A DNA stretch of 64,000 nt, taken from DATFVJ01 sp963851085. Its GTDB lineage: Bacteria > Actinomycetota > Actinomycetes > Streptosporangiales > Streptosporangiaceae. Of this stretch, positions 18,932 through 27,997 are shown piece after piece. The stretch spans positions 372,001 through 436,000 of the forward strand of contig CAWKNX010000023.1 in assembly GCA_963851085.1 (NCBI GenBank), written 5' to 3'. How positions within the stretch are numbered: position 1 is the stretch's first letter; each line of letters starts with the position of its first letter. Made by a program: the position numbers and the translations under genes. Below the pieces are notes generated by a model that ran no database searches, was not told where the DNA came from, and was given only the letters and a program-made list of their open reading frames with translations.

Positions 18932-18988
18932 TGAACAGCGACAGGGCGACTGAACAGCGACAGGGCGACTGAACAGCGACAGGGCGAC
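18932..18988. repeat. 19-bp tandem repeat, three copies
   Basis: TGAACAGCGACAGGGCGAC occurs three times head to tail between the DUF6412 gene and yidC, just beyond the DUF6412 stop. A further GTCAGGCACC/GTGCCC repeat lies immediately before it. The interval 18772-19001 carries no gene. Confidence 0.85.
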
Positions 18989-19001
18989 AGACGCGGCGGG
19001 C

Positions 19002-19319
19002 TCAGGCGGCCGCCGGGCCCGATGCGGGTGCCCTCGGGCGGCTGCGGCCTGCGGCGTCAGGGTCACGCTGCCGCAGGAAGGCGGAGCGGCGGGACCGCGC
19101 GCGCAGCGCCGTGGCACGGCTGCGCAGCGGGATCACCGTGACCGTCCGGGCGGACCGGGCGGCGCGGGCGAGGAATCCGGCGAGAGCGCACGTCAGCGCG
19201 GCTGCGGCCAGTGCCATCAGGCCGGACGGCGTGCCGATCACGTGCCCGGCGAAGTGGCCGTAGCCGGTCAGTTGCGCGAGCAGGCCACCCATCGGTGCGA
19301 CGAGCACGGTGACCTCCAT
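19002..19319 (-). CDS. DUF6412 family small membrane protein
   Basis: A 105-residue protein with two hydrophobic segments (about 5-25 and 30-52), then a basic tail containing RSRATALRARSRRSAFLRQRDPDAAGR, the signature of DUF6412 proteins. In actinomycetes this family is commonly next to a short YidC paralogue, as here, so a role tied to the insertase is likely but not proven. The upstream region contains three copies of GGAGCTTGCGTCC (19331-19372). Confidence 0.7.
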   Translation of the reverse strand: MEVTVLVAPMGGLLAQLTGYGHFAGHVIGTPSGLMALAAAALTCALAGFLARAARSARTVTVIPLRSRATALRARSRRSAFLRQRDPDAAGRSRPRAPASGPAAA

Positions 19320-19547
19320 CCGCGTAACCGGAGCTTGCGTCCCGGAGCTTGCGTCCCGGAGCTTGCGTCTGCGCTACTGTTCTGCGCCACTATTGTGTCA
19401 GTCACGTCTGTCCCGCACCATGGGCCGTTCGCATGGTCGCAGCGCCCGCCTGCGCTGAAGCCGGCTGCCTGCTACCCACCGGGTTCGTGGTGACGTCGCA
19501 TACTGAAGATGCGCCCGTGGTGGGGTCGCATCCTGATACGGGAGATA

Positions 19548-20347
19548 ATGACGGTCGTGGGCAGTGACTATGACATTCCGACGGTGCCGCTGCCCGGCGG
19601 CGTGGACATGCCGATCGTGGGCTTCGGTACCTGGCGGCTGCGTGTCCGGCAGGCATACGAGTCGGTCCGCTTCGCCCTGGAACTCGGGTACCGGCACATC
19701 GACACGGCCACGATGTACGGCAACGAGGCGGAGATCGGGCGCGCGCTGCGCGACAGCGGCGTGGACAGGCACGAGGTCTTCCTGACCACGAAACTGCCCG
19801 CGGGCAACGTCGGCCGCGAACGCGAGACGCTCGCATCGAGCCTTCGCGGGCTCGGCATCGACTACGTCGACCTGTGGCTGGTGCACTGGCCGCCGCGGGC
19901 AGGCGCGCGGCCGCAGACCTGGCGCGAGTTCTTGGCGGTGCGCGAGCAGGGTCTCGCGCGGGCGGTCGGGGTAAGCAACTACAGCATCGGCCAGATCGAC
20001 GAACTCGTCGACGCGACCGGGCAGGCGCCTGCGGTGGACCAGATCCCGTGGAGCCCGCGCAAGCACGACCCCGGTCCTGCTGGCCGCTCACCGCGACCGT
20101 GGCGTGGCCGTCGAGGGATACAGCCCGCTCAAGGGCACCGATCTGCGCGACCCGGTTCTTGCCGAGATCGCGTCCAAGCACGCGGTCACACCCGCTCAGG
20201 TCGTGCTGCGCTGGCACATCGAGCATGGGATCGCCGTCATCCCGAAGTCCGGAGCAGCGGGAGCGCATCGCCTCGAATTTCGACCTGTTCGGCTTCTCCC
20301 TCGATCCAGGCGAGATCGCCCGCATCGAAGACGAGGCGCACCGCTAG
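19548..20347 (+). CDS. Aldo/keto reductase, reading frame broken twice
   Basis: Starts at ATG 19548 behind GGAGAT. The first frame covers the catalytic tetrad: Asp and Tyr in YRHIDTATMYGNEAEIG, Lys in FLTTKLP, His in WLVHWPP, and the strand ARAVGVSNYS. After QIPWSPRKHDP (about 20065) the homologous protein continues one frame over with GVAVEGYSPLKGTDLRDP. After AVIPKS (about 20252) it shifts again to EQRERIASNFDLFGFSLD and stops at 20347. Both shifts are explained by one extra base. The joined product is about 265 residues, a normal AKR length. It reduces aldehydes or ketones with NADPH. Sequencing error is more likely than a pseudogene because every motif is intact. Confidence 0.75.
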
Positions 20348-20503
20348 CTGGCCGCGACCCGCCCTCCTTCATGGTCCGGCAGCCGCGCAGCAAATTGGCG
20401 CGAAAGAACACAGGGCATGCGAAACATCGAAACGGCGTCCGCGTGGATAGTCTTGGGCCGCAGATCTGCGTCGCGCGAAGGGTTGCGCGGAGGGTGGCTG
20501 ACC

Positions 20504-20756
20504 GTGGCTCGGGATGAGGCGGCAATCGGCTGCGTGGGCGTCCTCATCGTCGCTACCCGCGGGTCCGGCAGGCCCCGGGGAAGTGCTCGTCAAGATCCGC
20601 GGAGGATCGGAGGCGTATCTGGCATGGTCGGACAAGCCGCTCAAGAAAGGCGAGACCGTGCTGGTCATCGACTCCCGCGGTGCGAGGGCCGTCGACGTGA
20701 TCGAGTGGGCCGGCCCGCTGGACGTTACTGGCAGTGATGCCAACGACTCCATTTAG
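20504..20756 (+). CDS. NfeD-like OB-fold protein (frameshifted)
   Basis: Begins at GTG 20504 behind GGAGGG with VARDEAAIGCVGVLIVATRG and continues one frame over from about 20565 as PGEVLVKIRGGSEAYLAW...VLVIDSRGARAVDVIEW to the stop at 20756. The joined protein of about 83 residues is a soluble OB-fold like the C-terminal domain of NfeD, without the membrane helices. NfeD-type proteins pair with SPFH/flotillin proteins in membrane microdomains, and a flotillin gene starts 10 bp downstream. One extra base accounts for the shift. Confidence 0.7.
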
Positions 20757-20766
20757 GAGATGAACG

Positions 20767-21917
20767 ATGTTCGGTTACCGCGTTCCAAACCCCGACGAGG
20801 CCATGCTGGTCGCGGGCGGAAGGCATGGCAAAAACGCCGCGCCATTCCGGGTCGTCACCGGCCACGGCGCGTTCGTCGTGCCCGGCATCCGCAGGGCCAG
20901 CTTCCTGACGCTGGCGATGTGCGAGGCGGAGGTCGCAGAAACCTGCGTCACCAAGCAGGGCATTTCTGTGAATGTCCGTTCGGTCATCGCGTTCAAGGTC
21001 GGCAACGACGAGGAGAGCATCGTCAACGCCGGGCAGCGGTTCTTGTCCGACCAGGATCAGATGTCCGTGCTCACCGGCCGCATCTTCGCCGGCCACCTGC
21101 GCTCGATCATCGGCTCGATGACCGTCGAGGAGATCGTCACAGAACGGCAGAAGCTGGCGACCGAGGTTCTGGACGGCTCGAAGGCGGAGATGGCCAAGAT
21201 CGGCCTCATCGTCGACTCGCTGCAGATCCAGTCGATCGACGACATGGGGACCGGCTACATCGACGCGATGGCTGCCCCGCACGTCGTCCGCCATCCAGCG
21301 GCAGGCGAAGATCGCGCAGGCACAGGCGAACCAGCAGGCAGCCGAGGCCGAGCAGGAGTCGCAGCGCAAGCAGGCCGAATACGCGAGGCAGACGGCGGTC
21401 GTGCAGGCGCAGTACAAGGCTGAGGTGGACAAGGCACAGGCCGAGGCGGCGCAGGCCGGCCCGCTGGCGCAGGCGGACGCGCAGCGTGCGGTCATCGCCG
21501 CCCAGACCGAACTGGCAGCAGCGCCAGGCCGAACTGCGCCAGCAGCAACTGGTGGCCGAGATCGTGAAGCCGGCCGAGGCCGACGCGGAGCGGGTGCGGA
21601 TTCTCGCGCACGCCGAGGCGGAGCGGATGACGGTCCAGGCCCAGGCCGCGGCGTCGAACGACCGTGTCGCGCTCGACCGGATGCTCATCGACCAGTTGCC
21701 GCTGATCGTCAAGGAGGCGGCAGGCGGCTTGGCCAGTGCGAACATCAGCGTCCTGAACGGCGCCGATGGCCTCGGTGAGCTTGCCGCCGGGCTCGTCGCC
21801 CAGGGTGTGACGATCCTCGACCTGGTCAAGAAGAACCTCGCGGCATCGCCTGAGCACGGCGGCAACGGACCCGCCCGCCTGCCTGCCGGGCGGCAGGACC
21901 AGCAGGCCGCGACGTAG
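20767..21917 (+). CDS. Flotillin-like SPFH domain protein (two frameshifts)
   Basis: ATG 20767 follows the stop of the NfeD-like gene by 10 bp with AGGAGATG upstream. The SPFH domain runs through residue ~170 (VTKQGISVNVRSVIAFKVG, GSMTVEEIVTERQKL). The Ala/Gln/Glu-rich flotillin coiled coil (AQYKAEVDKAQAEAAQAG, AELRQQQLVAEIVKPAEADAE) spans the two other frames, with joins near 21285 and 21515, each explained by one extra base. The joined product is about 383 residues and ends with a Gly/Pro-rich tail. Flotillins scaffold membrane microdomains on the inner face of the cytoplasmic membrane. The pairing with an NfeD-type partner supports that role. Confidence 0.8.
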
Positions 21918-21936
21918 CCGGGCCGAGCGGGACTTC

Positions 21937-23275
21937 GTGCCGGTTCTGGCCGTAGCGCCGCGCTGCCGCGGCCGCCCTCCTCGCCTGGGTCTACCTGCTC
22001 GTGGGGCACGGCGGCTACTGGCGCACCGATCAGCGCCTCCCGCCCAGCGACGGCCTCCACCGCGTCAGCCCCCGCGACGGTCCACCGCGGCGCTGGCCCT
22101 CGGTCGTGGCGGTCGTGCCCGCCCGCGACGAGGCGAGATCCTGCCGCTCACCTTGCCGACACTGCTCGCGCAGGATTATCCGGGTCCGTTCGACGTGGTT
22201 CTGATTGACGACCGCAGCAGTGACGGCACGGCCGAGGTCGCGGCCGCGATCGCAGCCCGCGCCGCCGCCGCCTGCCCCGCCGCCTGCCCCGCCGACCCTG
22301 CCGCCCGGCTGCCGCCGCCGTGCCGCTGCGCGCCGCCGTACCGCTGCGGGTCATCCGGGGAGAGCGGGCGCCGGCGGCTGGGCGGGCAAGGTGTGGGCCA
22401 TGGAGCAGGGGATCCGTGCGGCGGGTGAGAGCGAGTACGTGCTGTTCACCGACGCCGACATCGCCTACGAACAGGGGATGCTGACCGCTCTGGTGGAGGC
22501 GGCGATGGCGGACCGGCGCGATCTGGTCTCGCAGATGGCGCTGCTGCGTGCCCAGACCGCATGGGAGCGCATCCTCGTGCCCGCGTTCGTCTACTTCTTC
22601 GCACAGCTCTACCCGTTCAGGCGGGTGAACCGGCCGGGCGGGCGTACCGCCGCGGCGGCGGGCGGCTGCATGCTGGTCCGCCGTCAGGTGCTCGCCGACG
22701 CCGGCGGAATGCAGCGGATCCGTGGCGCCTTGATCGACGACGTCGCACTCGGGCGCCTGATCAAGTGCTCGCCGGCACGCGGCAGGTGCTGGCTCGGATT
22801 CGGCACGGGCGTCGTCAGCCTCCGTCCGTATCCCAGGCTCGCCGAGCTGTGGCACATGGTCACGCGGAGCGCCTACTACCAGCTGCGCTATTCGCCGGTC
22901 CTGCTCGCCTGCACAATCGCTGGCCTGCTGTGGCTCTATCTGGTCCCGCCCGTCGCCGCGCTTGCAGGCCTGGTCGGCGCGGCGGCAGGCAGCGGCTCGG
23001 CCGCGTGGTGGTGCGCGGCCGCGGGACTCGCGGGCTGGCTCGTCATGGCCGTGACCTACCTACCCATGCTGCGGCTGTACCGGCTTTCGCCGATACGCGC
23101 CGTCGGCCTGCCGCTGATCGCGCTCATGTACGCGGCGATGACCCTCGACTCCGCCCGCCAGCACCGGGCCGGCCGCGGCGGCGCATGGAAGGGCCGCGTC
23201 GCCGCCGGTGTGGCGGACGGCGCCCCAGGCCAGGACGTTCCGCCAGGTCGGCGCCCGCAGCGTCACCAGGACTGA
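21937..23275 (+). CDS. HpnB-like family 2 glycosyltransferase (three frameshifts)
   Basis: The joined frames give a membrane-anchored glycosyltransferase like the hopanoid-associated HpnB. The N-terminus VPVLAVA leads, after a shift near 21960, to TM AWVYLLVGHGGYWRTDQRLPP and VVAVVPARDEA. A missing base near 22133 restores ILPLTLPTLLAQDYPG and VVLIDDRSSDGTAEV. Another shift near 22360 restores GWAGKVWAMEQGI, LFTDADIAYE and the C-terminal TM segments. The DxD equivalent is DAD. It stops at 23275 inside a dispersed repeat. No squalene/hopene biosynthesis genes are in the window. A nearby flotillin would fit a lipid microdomain role, but that is inference. Confidence 0.72.
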
Positions 23276-23375
23276 TACGTGAATCGGCCGATTCCCATCC
23301 AGCAGCGGGCGGCCACTACCACAGGCGGGGGGATCCCGTGGGATGGAGCCCCCCGGGGCAATACAGTCTACGGCT
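23262..23375 (-). repeat. Dispersed ~110-bp repeat, copy A (inverted relative to copy at 27828)
   Basis: Its reverse complement matches 27828-27940 over about 105 bp with only a handful of differences, including the perfect palindrome GAATCGGCCGATTC and a flanking CACGTATCAGTCCTGGTGACGC. The last codons and stop of the glycosyltransferase lie inside it. It also carries a CCCCGGGGGGCTCC hairpin. It sits between convergent genes. Confidence 0.9.
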
Positions 23376-23423
23376 GCCGCGTGGCGTGCCGATCGCTCCA
23401 CAGCCGCGTGCCAGGGGTCGTCC

Positions 23424-24182
23424 CTATGGGCTCGACCAGCGCAGGGTGAGCTCGTTTATTCCGTAGATGCCCTCCACGCCGCCGAGGTCAGGTACGCAGT
23501 CGGGCGCAGGACCTGGCAGGCGCGGTGCGAGGAACGCCAGCGCCTCCTCGAGTTCCGCACGGGCCAGGTTCGTGCCAAGGCAGTAATGCGGCCCGGCGCC
23601 GAACGTCAGCAGCCGGTCGTCGCGGTCGGCCGTGATGCCGAACCACTCGCGGTCGGCCGGCTCACCGGCGCCGCAGTTAACAATCTCGCGGTTGGCCCGC
23701 TCCGCGCAGATCGCCACGATCGTCCCGGCCGGGAAGACCACGCCGCGTTGCTCTACCTGCTCGACGCAGATCCGCGCGGTGAACGGGGTGATCGGCTCGA
23801 ATCTCAGCACCTCGCTGACGGCCCGCGAGATCAGGTCCGGGCGGTGCGCCAGGATCGCCCACTGGTCCGGGTACACGGCGAACAGCCGCAAGGCGTGCGC
23901 GAGATGGCTCTGCGTGGTGTCGATGCCGCCCGCGATCACGTTGAGCACGAGGTTGACGCACTCGCTGTGCGAAAGCCGGTCGCCTTCCGCCTCCGCGGCG
24001 AGCAGGCTGCTGATCAGATCGTCGGAGGGCGCCGCTCGCCGCTGGCCAAGCAGTTCCTCGGCGTAGTCGCAGGCCGCCGCGGTGGCGCGCTCGATGCTGG
24101 GGAGATCGTCGGCCAGCGCCCGGATGTCGAACTGCCGCTGTACCCAGCTCGACCACTCGTGCAGCCGCGGCGCGTCCGCCAC
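23424..24182 (-). pseudogene. Cytochrome P450, N-terminally truncated
   Basis: The frame encodes only the C-terminal ~250 residues of a bacterial P450: I-helix VIAGGIDTTQ, K-helix ExxR in SEVLRFEP, and the haem loop LLTFGAGPHYCLGTNLARAE with the cysteine ligand. The first ~150 residues of the family (B to F helices) are absent from all frames upstream. A short neighbouring frame (24247-24180) gives a possible few extra residues. With the substrate-recognition N-terminal half missing it is unlikely to fold, so this is a remnant. It lies next to the dispersed repeat, which may have taken part in the deletion. Confidence 0.75.
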
Positions 24183-24439
24183 TGGCGCGCCGAGTATCGT
24201 CGATCGTCAGCGAGGGGTACGGCTTGGCGACCGGTCACGATCGCCACGGCAGCTCCCTCGGCGCGGAGTATCTACCTTAGAGGTCGCGCGGATGGGGGCG
24301 TCGGGTCCCCGCGCTCAGCCCCGCCGTCCCAGGCGCGTTCCTGCGGGTCATCCGGTGGCGCACAGCCAGGACGCGGCACGCGGACTTTTACAGTTGCACT
24401 CTGGGACGCTGGCTCGCACTTGTTGCCCACTAATCCGTT

Positions 24440-24514
24440 GATAACGTTTTCCGACAACGTTTTCCAAGCGCATTTCTGGCTCGACAACGTTTTCCCTGGG
24501 TGACAACGTTTTCC
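24440..24514. promoter_or_regulatory. Four 13-bp direct repeats resembling a LacI-family operator array
   Basis: GAYAACGTTTTCC occurs at 24440-24452, 24453-24465 (abutting), 24483-24495 and 24502-24514. Each contains the AACGTT centre flanked by A/T bases, the form of LacI/CcpA-type operators. They lie upstream of the truncated P450 (-) and of the His-rich peptide gene (+). The surrounding 24420-24720 is strikingly AT-richer than the window, with ATTATATTC and TAATATTTTG segments that could hold promoters. No LacI-type regulator is encoded nearby. The remainder of 24183-24981 has no gene. Confidence 0.55.
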
Positions 24515-24981
24515 CGATGCCTACGCCGCTCGTATAGATCATGTGCGCAGCATCAGAAAACAGCTGCAGCAGCGTAATGGCGGCGAAAAAAAGGGCGGAC
24601 ATTGAGCACAAATTATATTCTTTCGATTGGCGGCAGTAATATTTTGCGTGTCGCATCGCATGAATTGAAGTGTCATCGGGAAGTCTCATGTACGGCGCCT
24701 CACGGCGTCTCCACAGTTGAGATCCAAGGCAGCTCTTCGCGGCCGACCAGGGGGAGGACTCGACAGTGATCCAATCGACGCGCGTGGCCACCGGCACGGC
24801 TCGCCTCGCGGTGGCTTGACCTTGAGCCACTTCACCGCCACCACATCCGCTGGCCGGCCGTGGCATCGCCGGTCCGGCACGGTGCGGGGGACCGCCGACG
24901 GTCACACGGGGTCTGGCGACAGCCGGCCCGCAGCGAACAGCCGAGGATCATCAGCCACCAACAGAAAGGCACGGGAACCCA

Positions 24982-25362
24982 ATGTCCAAGATGCTGTTCA
25001 AGCGCGCTGCGGTGAGCGGCGCTGCGTTCGTGGCGCTCGGCTTCGCCGGCGCGATGAGCCTGCCGATGGCTGACGCGGCGACGACCCATCCGGCCGTCGC
25101 GCAGAGTGCCCAATCGGCGCAGGCGCACCAGCACCCGGGTTACTGGTGCGGCCACTGGCCCTGGATTCACTGGTGCTACTACCACGACTACGGTCACGGT
25201 CACGGCTACGGTCATGGCCACGGCTACGGCGACGGTCATGGCCACGGCTACGGCGACGGTCATGGCCACGGCTACGGCGGCGGCGACGGTCACGGTGGCG
25301 GTGACGGCCATGACGGCCACGGTCACGGTGGCGGCGACGGCCATGACGGCCACGGTCACTGA
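24982..25362 (+). CDS. Secreted His/Gly-rich small protein
   Basis: A 126-residue protein from ATG 24982, with AAAGGCACGGGA just upstream as ribosome binding site. Residues 1-33 form a Sec signal peptide (positively charged start, hydrophobic AAFVALGFAGAMSL, AxA-type cleavage near ADAAT). The mature part begins with a Gln/His segment and an aromatic WCGHWPWIHWCYYHDY motif with two cysteines. It continues as about 70 residues of HGHGYGDG and HGGGDGHD repeats, with roughly 30 histidines. Such a composition strongly suggests extracellular binding of Zn, Ni or Cu. No family was recognised. Two perfect hairpins follow the stop. Confidence 0.7.
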   Translation: MSKMLFKRAAVSGAAFVALGFAGAMSLPMADAATTHPAVAQSAQSAQAHQHPGYWCGHWPWIHWCYYHDYGHGHGYGHGHGYGDGHGHGYGDGHGHGYGGGDGHGGGDGHDGHGHGGGDGHDGHGH

Positions 25363-25373
25363 GTTGTAACGGA

Positions 25374-25412
25374 GGCCGCGGGCTGGCGGGCGGGAACCGC
25401 CAGCCCGCGGCG
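25374..25412. terminator. GC-rich perfect hairpin after the His-rich gene
   Basis: CCGCGGGCTGGCGG and CCGCCAGCCCGCGG form a 14-bp stem with a 7-nt loop about 12 bp after the stop codon. There is no U-tract, as is usual for actinomycete terminators. Confidence 0.6.
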
Positions 25413-25431
25413 CCATCTGGAGGCGGAAGCG

Positions 25432-25468
25432 CGCGACCTCCAGATGGCGGCGCCATCTGGAGGTCGCG
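25432..25468. repeat. Perfect 17-bp inverted repeat
   Basis: CGCGACCTCCAGATGGC and GCCATCTGGAGGTCGCG flank a 3-nt loop. A third half-copy (CGCCATCTGGAGG) lies at 25411-25423. It could be a second terminator or a protein-binding site. The rest of 25363-25685 holds only three copies of GCGACACGTCGGCC (about 25615-25655). Confidence 0.7.
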
Positions 25469-25685
25469 TGGGCAGCACCGCCGGGCCCGGTGACGTGCTG
25501 TGGGCGCACGAGGCAGCGGGTCTCGCATCCGGCTGGGGAGCGTCGCGGCCGGTAAGACGCACCAACCGGCCACTCCGGCCGTCCCTGCGCCCGGGCGCCT
25601 GAGCGGCGGCCTGCGACACGTCGGCCGCGACACGTCGGCCGCGACACGTCGGTCTGAGACGTTGTGGCCTGCGACACTGTGGCAA

Positions 25686-26967
25686 TGGCACTGTGGCGGG
25701 TACGTGACTTCCACGAGGACGATCTCGACGCGGCCGTCCGGATGTGGGATGACCCCGCCACCACAGGGGGCACCCGATCTTCAGTCTCTCCGACCTGATC
25801 GCCGCGGTCCGTGCGCACGAGCCCGCGGTCGTGGCGGTGGTAGGTGACCAGCTGGTCGGCACGGCGGTCGCGACGGTAACGGGAGGCCGTGCCTGGCTGA
25901 TGAGGATCAGCCTCGCACCGGCCTGGCGCAACCGGGGGATCGGCAGCTCAATGCTCAGCGAGCTGGAACGGCGCCTGGTGGCCGCCGGCGTGCACCGGAT
26001 TGACTGCCTGCTGACGGGTGCGGGTGAGGTCGGCTCGCTGGCTCTTGAGAATTGCGGCTACACGGCTCGTCCCGGGATGCTCTTCTTCGAGAAGCTCGAA
26101 CCCGTCGGACCGGGGCACGTCGGCGTTCTCGAGCAGCTCGGCGCCCGCCCAGTCCGGGCAGGCACCTGGGACCAGCTTGGCGGCATGGTCCGCGAGAAGG
26201 CGCTCATCGAGCGGCGGGTGATTTTGCCGCTCGCCCAGCCACAGCTCGCGGAGCGGCTTGGCCTTGTCCCGCCGCGTGCGGTCGTTCTTTTCGGCCCACC
26301 CGGGACAGGAAAGACCACGTTCGCCAAGGGGGTCGCCGGGCGGCTCGGGTGGCCGTTCGTGGAGCTGTTCCCCTCCCGGCTCGCGGGCGACTCGCCGACC
26401 GGTCTCGCCGCCGCCTTGCGTGAGGCATTCGCGCTCGTCGCGGAACTCGACAAGCTCGTACTCTTCATCGACGAGGTGGAAGAGATCGCCGGGCGCCGCC
26501 AGCCCAGGAGCCCATCGGCGGCTCAGGGCGTCACGAACGAGATGCTGAAGCTCATACCGCCGTTCCGCGAGCAGGAGGAGCGCCTCCTTGTCTGCGCCAC
26601 CAACTCCGTCCGCGCGCTGGACAGCGCGTTTCTCCGGCACGGCAGGTTCGACTACGTGATCCCCGTAGGGCCGCCCGATTCCGGCGCGCGAAAGGCGATC
26701 TGGGAGCGGTACCTGGCCGCCATCCCGCATCACGAGCTCGACGTTGACGAGATCGTCAGCGCGTCTGACATGTTTACGCCAGCCGATATCGAGTTCGCCG
26801 CGCGCCGGACGGCGCAGCACGTGTTCGAGCGGGTCATGTTCGAAAAGGGTCCGGAACTCGCGGCCACGGCCGATGTCCTGCATGGCATCGCACGGACCCG
26901 GCGCACCCTGACGGCGCAGCTTGTCGAGGACTTCGAGCAGGACATTAGCGACTACGCGCGGGTCTAG
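25686..26967 (+). CDS. GNAT acetyltransferase - AAA+ ATPase fusion (one frameshift)
   Basis: Starts at ATG 25686 (MALWRVRDFHEDDLDAAVRMW) and shifts one frame near 25766, at a GGGGG run, into FSLSDLIAAVRAHEPAVVAVV; one extra base explains it. The N-terminal ~150 residues are a GNAT domain with the acetyl-CoA loop APAWRNRGIGSSML. The C-terminal ~250 residues are an AAA+ module: Walker A GPPGTGKTTF, Walker B LVLFIDEVEE, sensor-1 ATNS, and FLRHGRFDYVIP carrying the arginine finger as in the FtsH/Cdc48 clade, then a small helical lid. The joined protein is about 427 residues. The combination suggests ATP-driven remodelling linked to acetylation, but substrate and role are unknown. Confidence 0.8.
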
Positions 26968-26999
26968 CTAGCGGTCAGGCTGTGGCCAGCCTGACCGCC

Positions 27000-27683
27000 T
27001 CAGGTCTCGAACTCGGGCGGGGTCATGGTGAAACGCGCCTCGACCTGGGCCCGCACCGTCTGCTTGGCAGGCTCGAAGTCAAGATCCTCTTGTCTCTCCG
27101 CGATCTCGATGGCGCCGCCGCGGGCCGCCATCGCACGCATCCGGACCGGCTGTTGGACGTCGGTGAGCAGTCCGGCGTCTGCCGCCTCCGTAAGCCCGGT
27201 CACCCGGCCACCGAACGCCTCCGCGTACTCGCGTGCGCGGCGCAGTGCGTCCTGCGCGGCCGCCAGGCGCGCCTGGCGGTGCACCGGGCTGTCTGGCCGA
27301 AGGCTCCACCACGGTCCCGTCACGGCGACCATTTCCTCGCTCGCAAGGCCCGCTACCAGATCGCCGAGGACGGTGAAGTCCCCGACTGTCACCCCGACGC
27401 TTCCCTGGGCCACGTAGCCCGCGATACGCTCCTTGATCTTGCCGCCGATCTTGCTTGGCTTGAACTCGGGATGGACGTTGACGGAGCCGCTCTCGATCTT
27501 CTCCACTGCCGCTCCCTGCGCCCGCAGCAGCGCCATCACCTGGGCGTTCCGCTTGGCAAGCAGGTCGAGGGCACGGTGCCGGTCGGCGTCACGGGCCATC
27601 AGGGTGACAGAGACGACGGCGATCTCGGGGTCGACCTCGAGCGTCGCCTCACCACGGACAGAGATGGACGGCTGGGCGGTCAT
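27000..27683 (-). CDS. SIMPL domain-containing protein
   Basis: ATG 27683 (MTAQPSISVRGEATLEVDPEIA) gives 227 residues. The upstream in-frame extension is rejected because homologues begin with this strand. The SIMPL pattern is seen in SVRGEATLEVDPEIAVVSV, a helical segment ALDLLAKRN, and a C-terminal PVRMRAMA. SIMPL proteins are related to BP26 and form oligomeric assemblies; their cellular role in actinomycetes is unclear. No signal peptide is evident. It converges on the AAA+ fusion gene with a 33-bp gap. Confidence 0.75.
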   Translation of the reverse strand: MTAQPSISVRGEATLEVDPEIAVVSVTLMARDADRHRALDLLAKRNAQVMALLRAQGAAVEKIESGSVNVHPEFKPSKIGGKIKERIAGYVAQGSVGVTVGDFTVLGDLVAGLASEEMVAVTGPWWSLRPDSPVHRQARLAAAQDALRRAREYAEAFGGRVTGLTEAADAGLLTDVQQPVRMRAMAARGGAIEIAERQEDLDFEPAKQTVRAQVEARFTMTPPEFET

Positions 27684-27827
27684 CTGCGCTCCGTTCGTCG
27701 CGCTGGTGGTTGCGCTTTCCTGTGCGCCATGGGGCCGGACCCGGGTATGCCCATCCTGCCCCCGAGCCGGTGGTGCCCGCGCCACGTGTAAGCGTCGGCC
27801 GCGATGACGCTTCGATGCGCAGCCCGT

Positions 27828-27940
27828 TAAGACTGTGTTGCCCCGGGGGGCTCCACCCCACGGGATCCCCCGCCTGTGGTGGTGGCCGCTCGCTGCTGGA
27901 TGGGAATCGGCCGATTCACGTATCAGTCCTGGTGACGCGG
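27828..27940 (+). repeat. Dispersed ~110-bp repeat, copy B
   Basis: It matches the reverse complement of 23262-23375 almost base for base, including GAATCGGCCGATTC (27903-27916) and the run into ATCAGTCCTGGTGACGC. It lies between the SIMPL gene and the IS110 element. With copy A it brackets a 4.5-kb block in inverted orientation. Confidence 0.9.
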
Positions 27941-27997
27941 GGCGACGCCGTAGTGGCGTGAAAATAGCGGGGGTGCTGCCGCCGCGCGGGCTGAGGT

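Noticed and set aside
20065..21515. Programmed +1 frameshifting as an explanation for the frame changes
   Set aside because: The shift sites share no slippery motif, occur in unrelated genes and include minus-type changes; sequence error is simpler.
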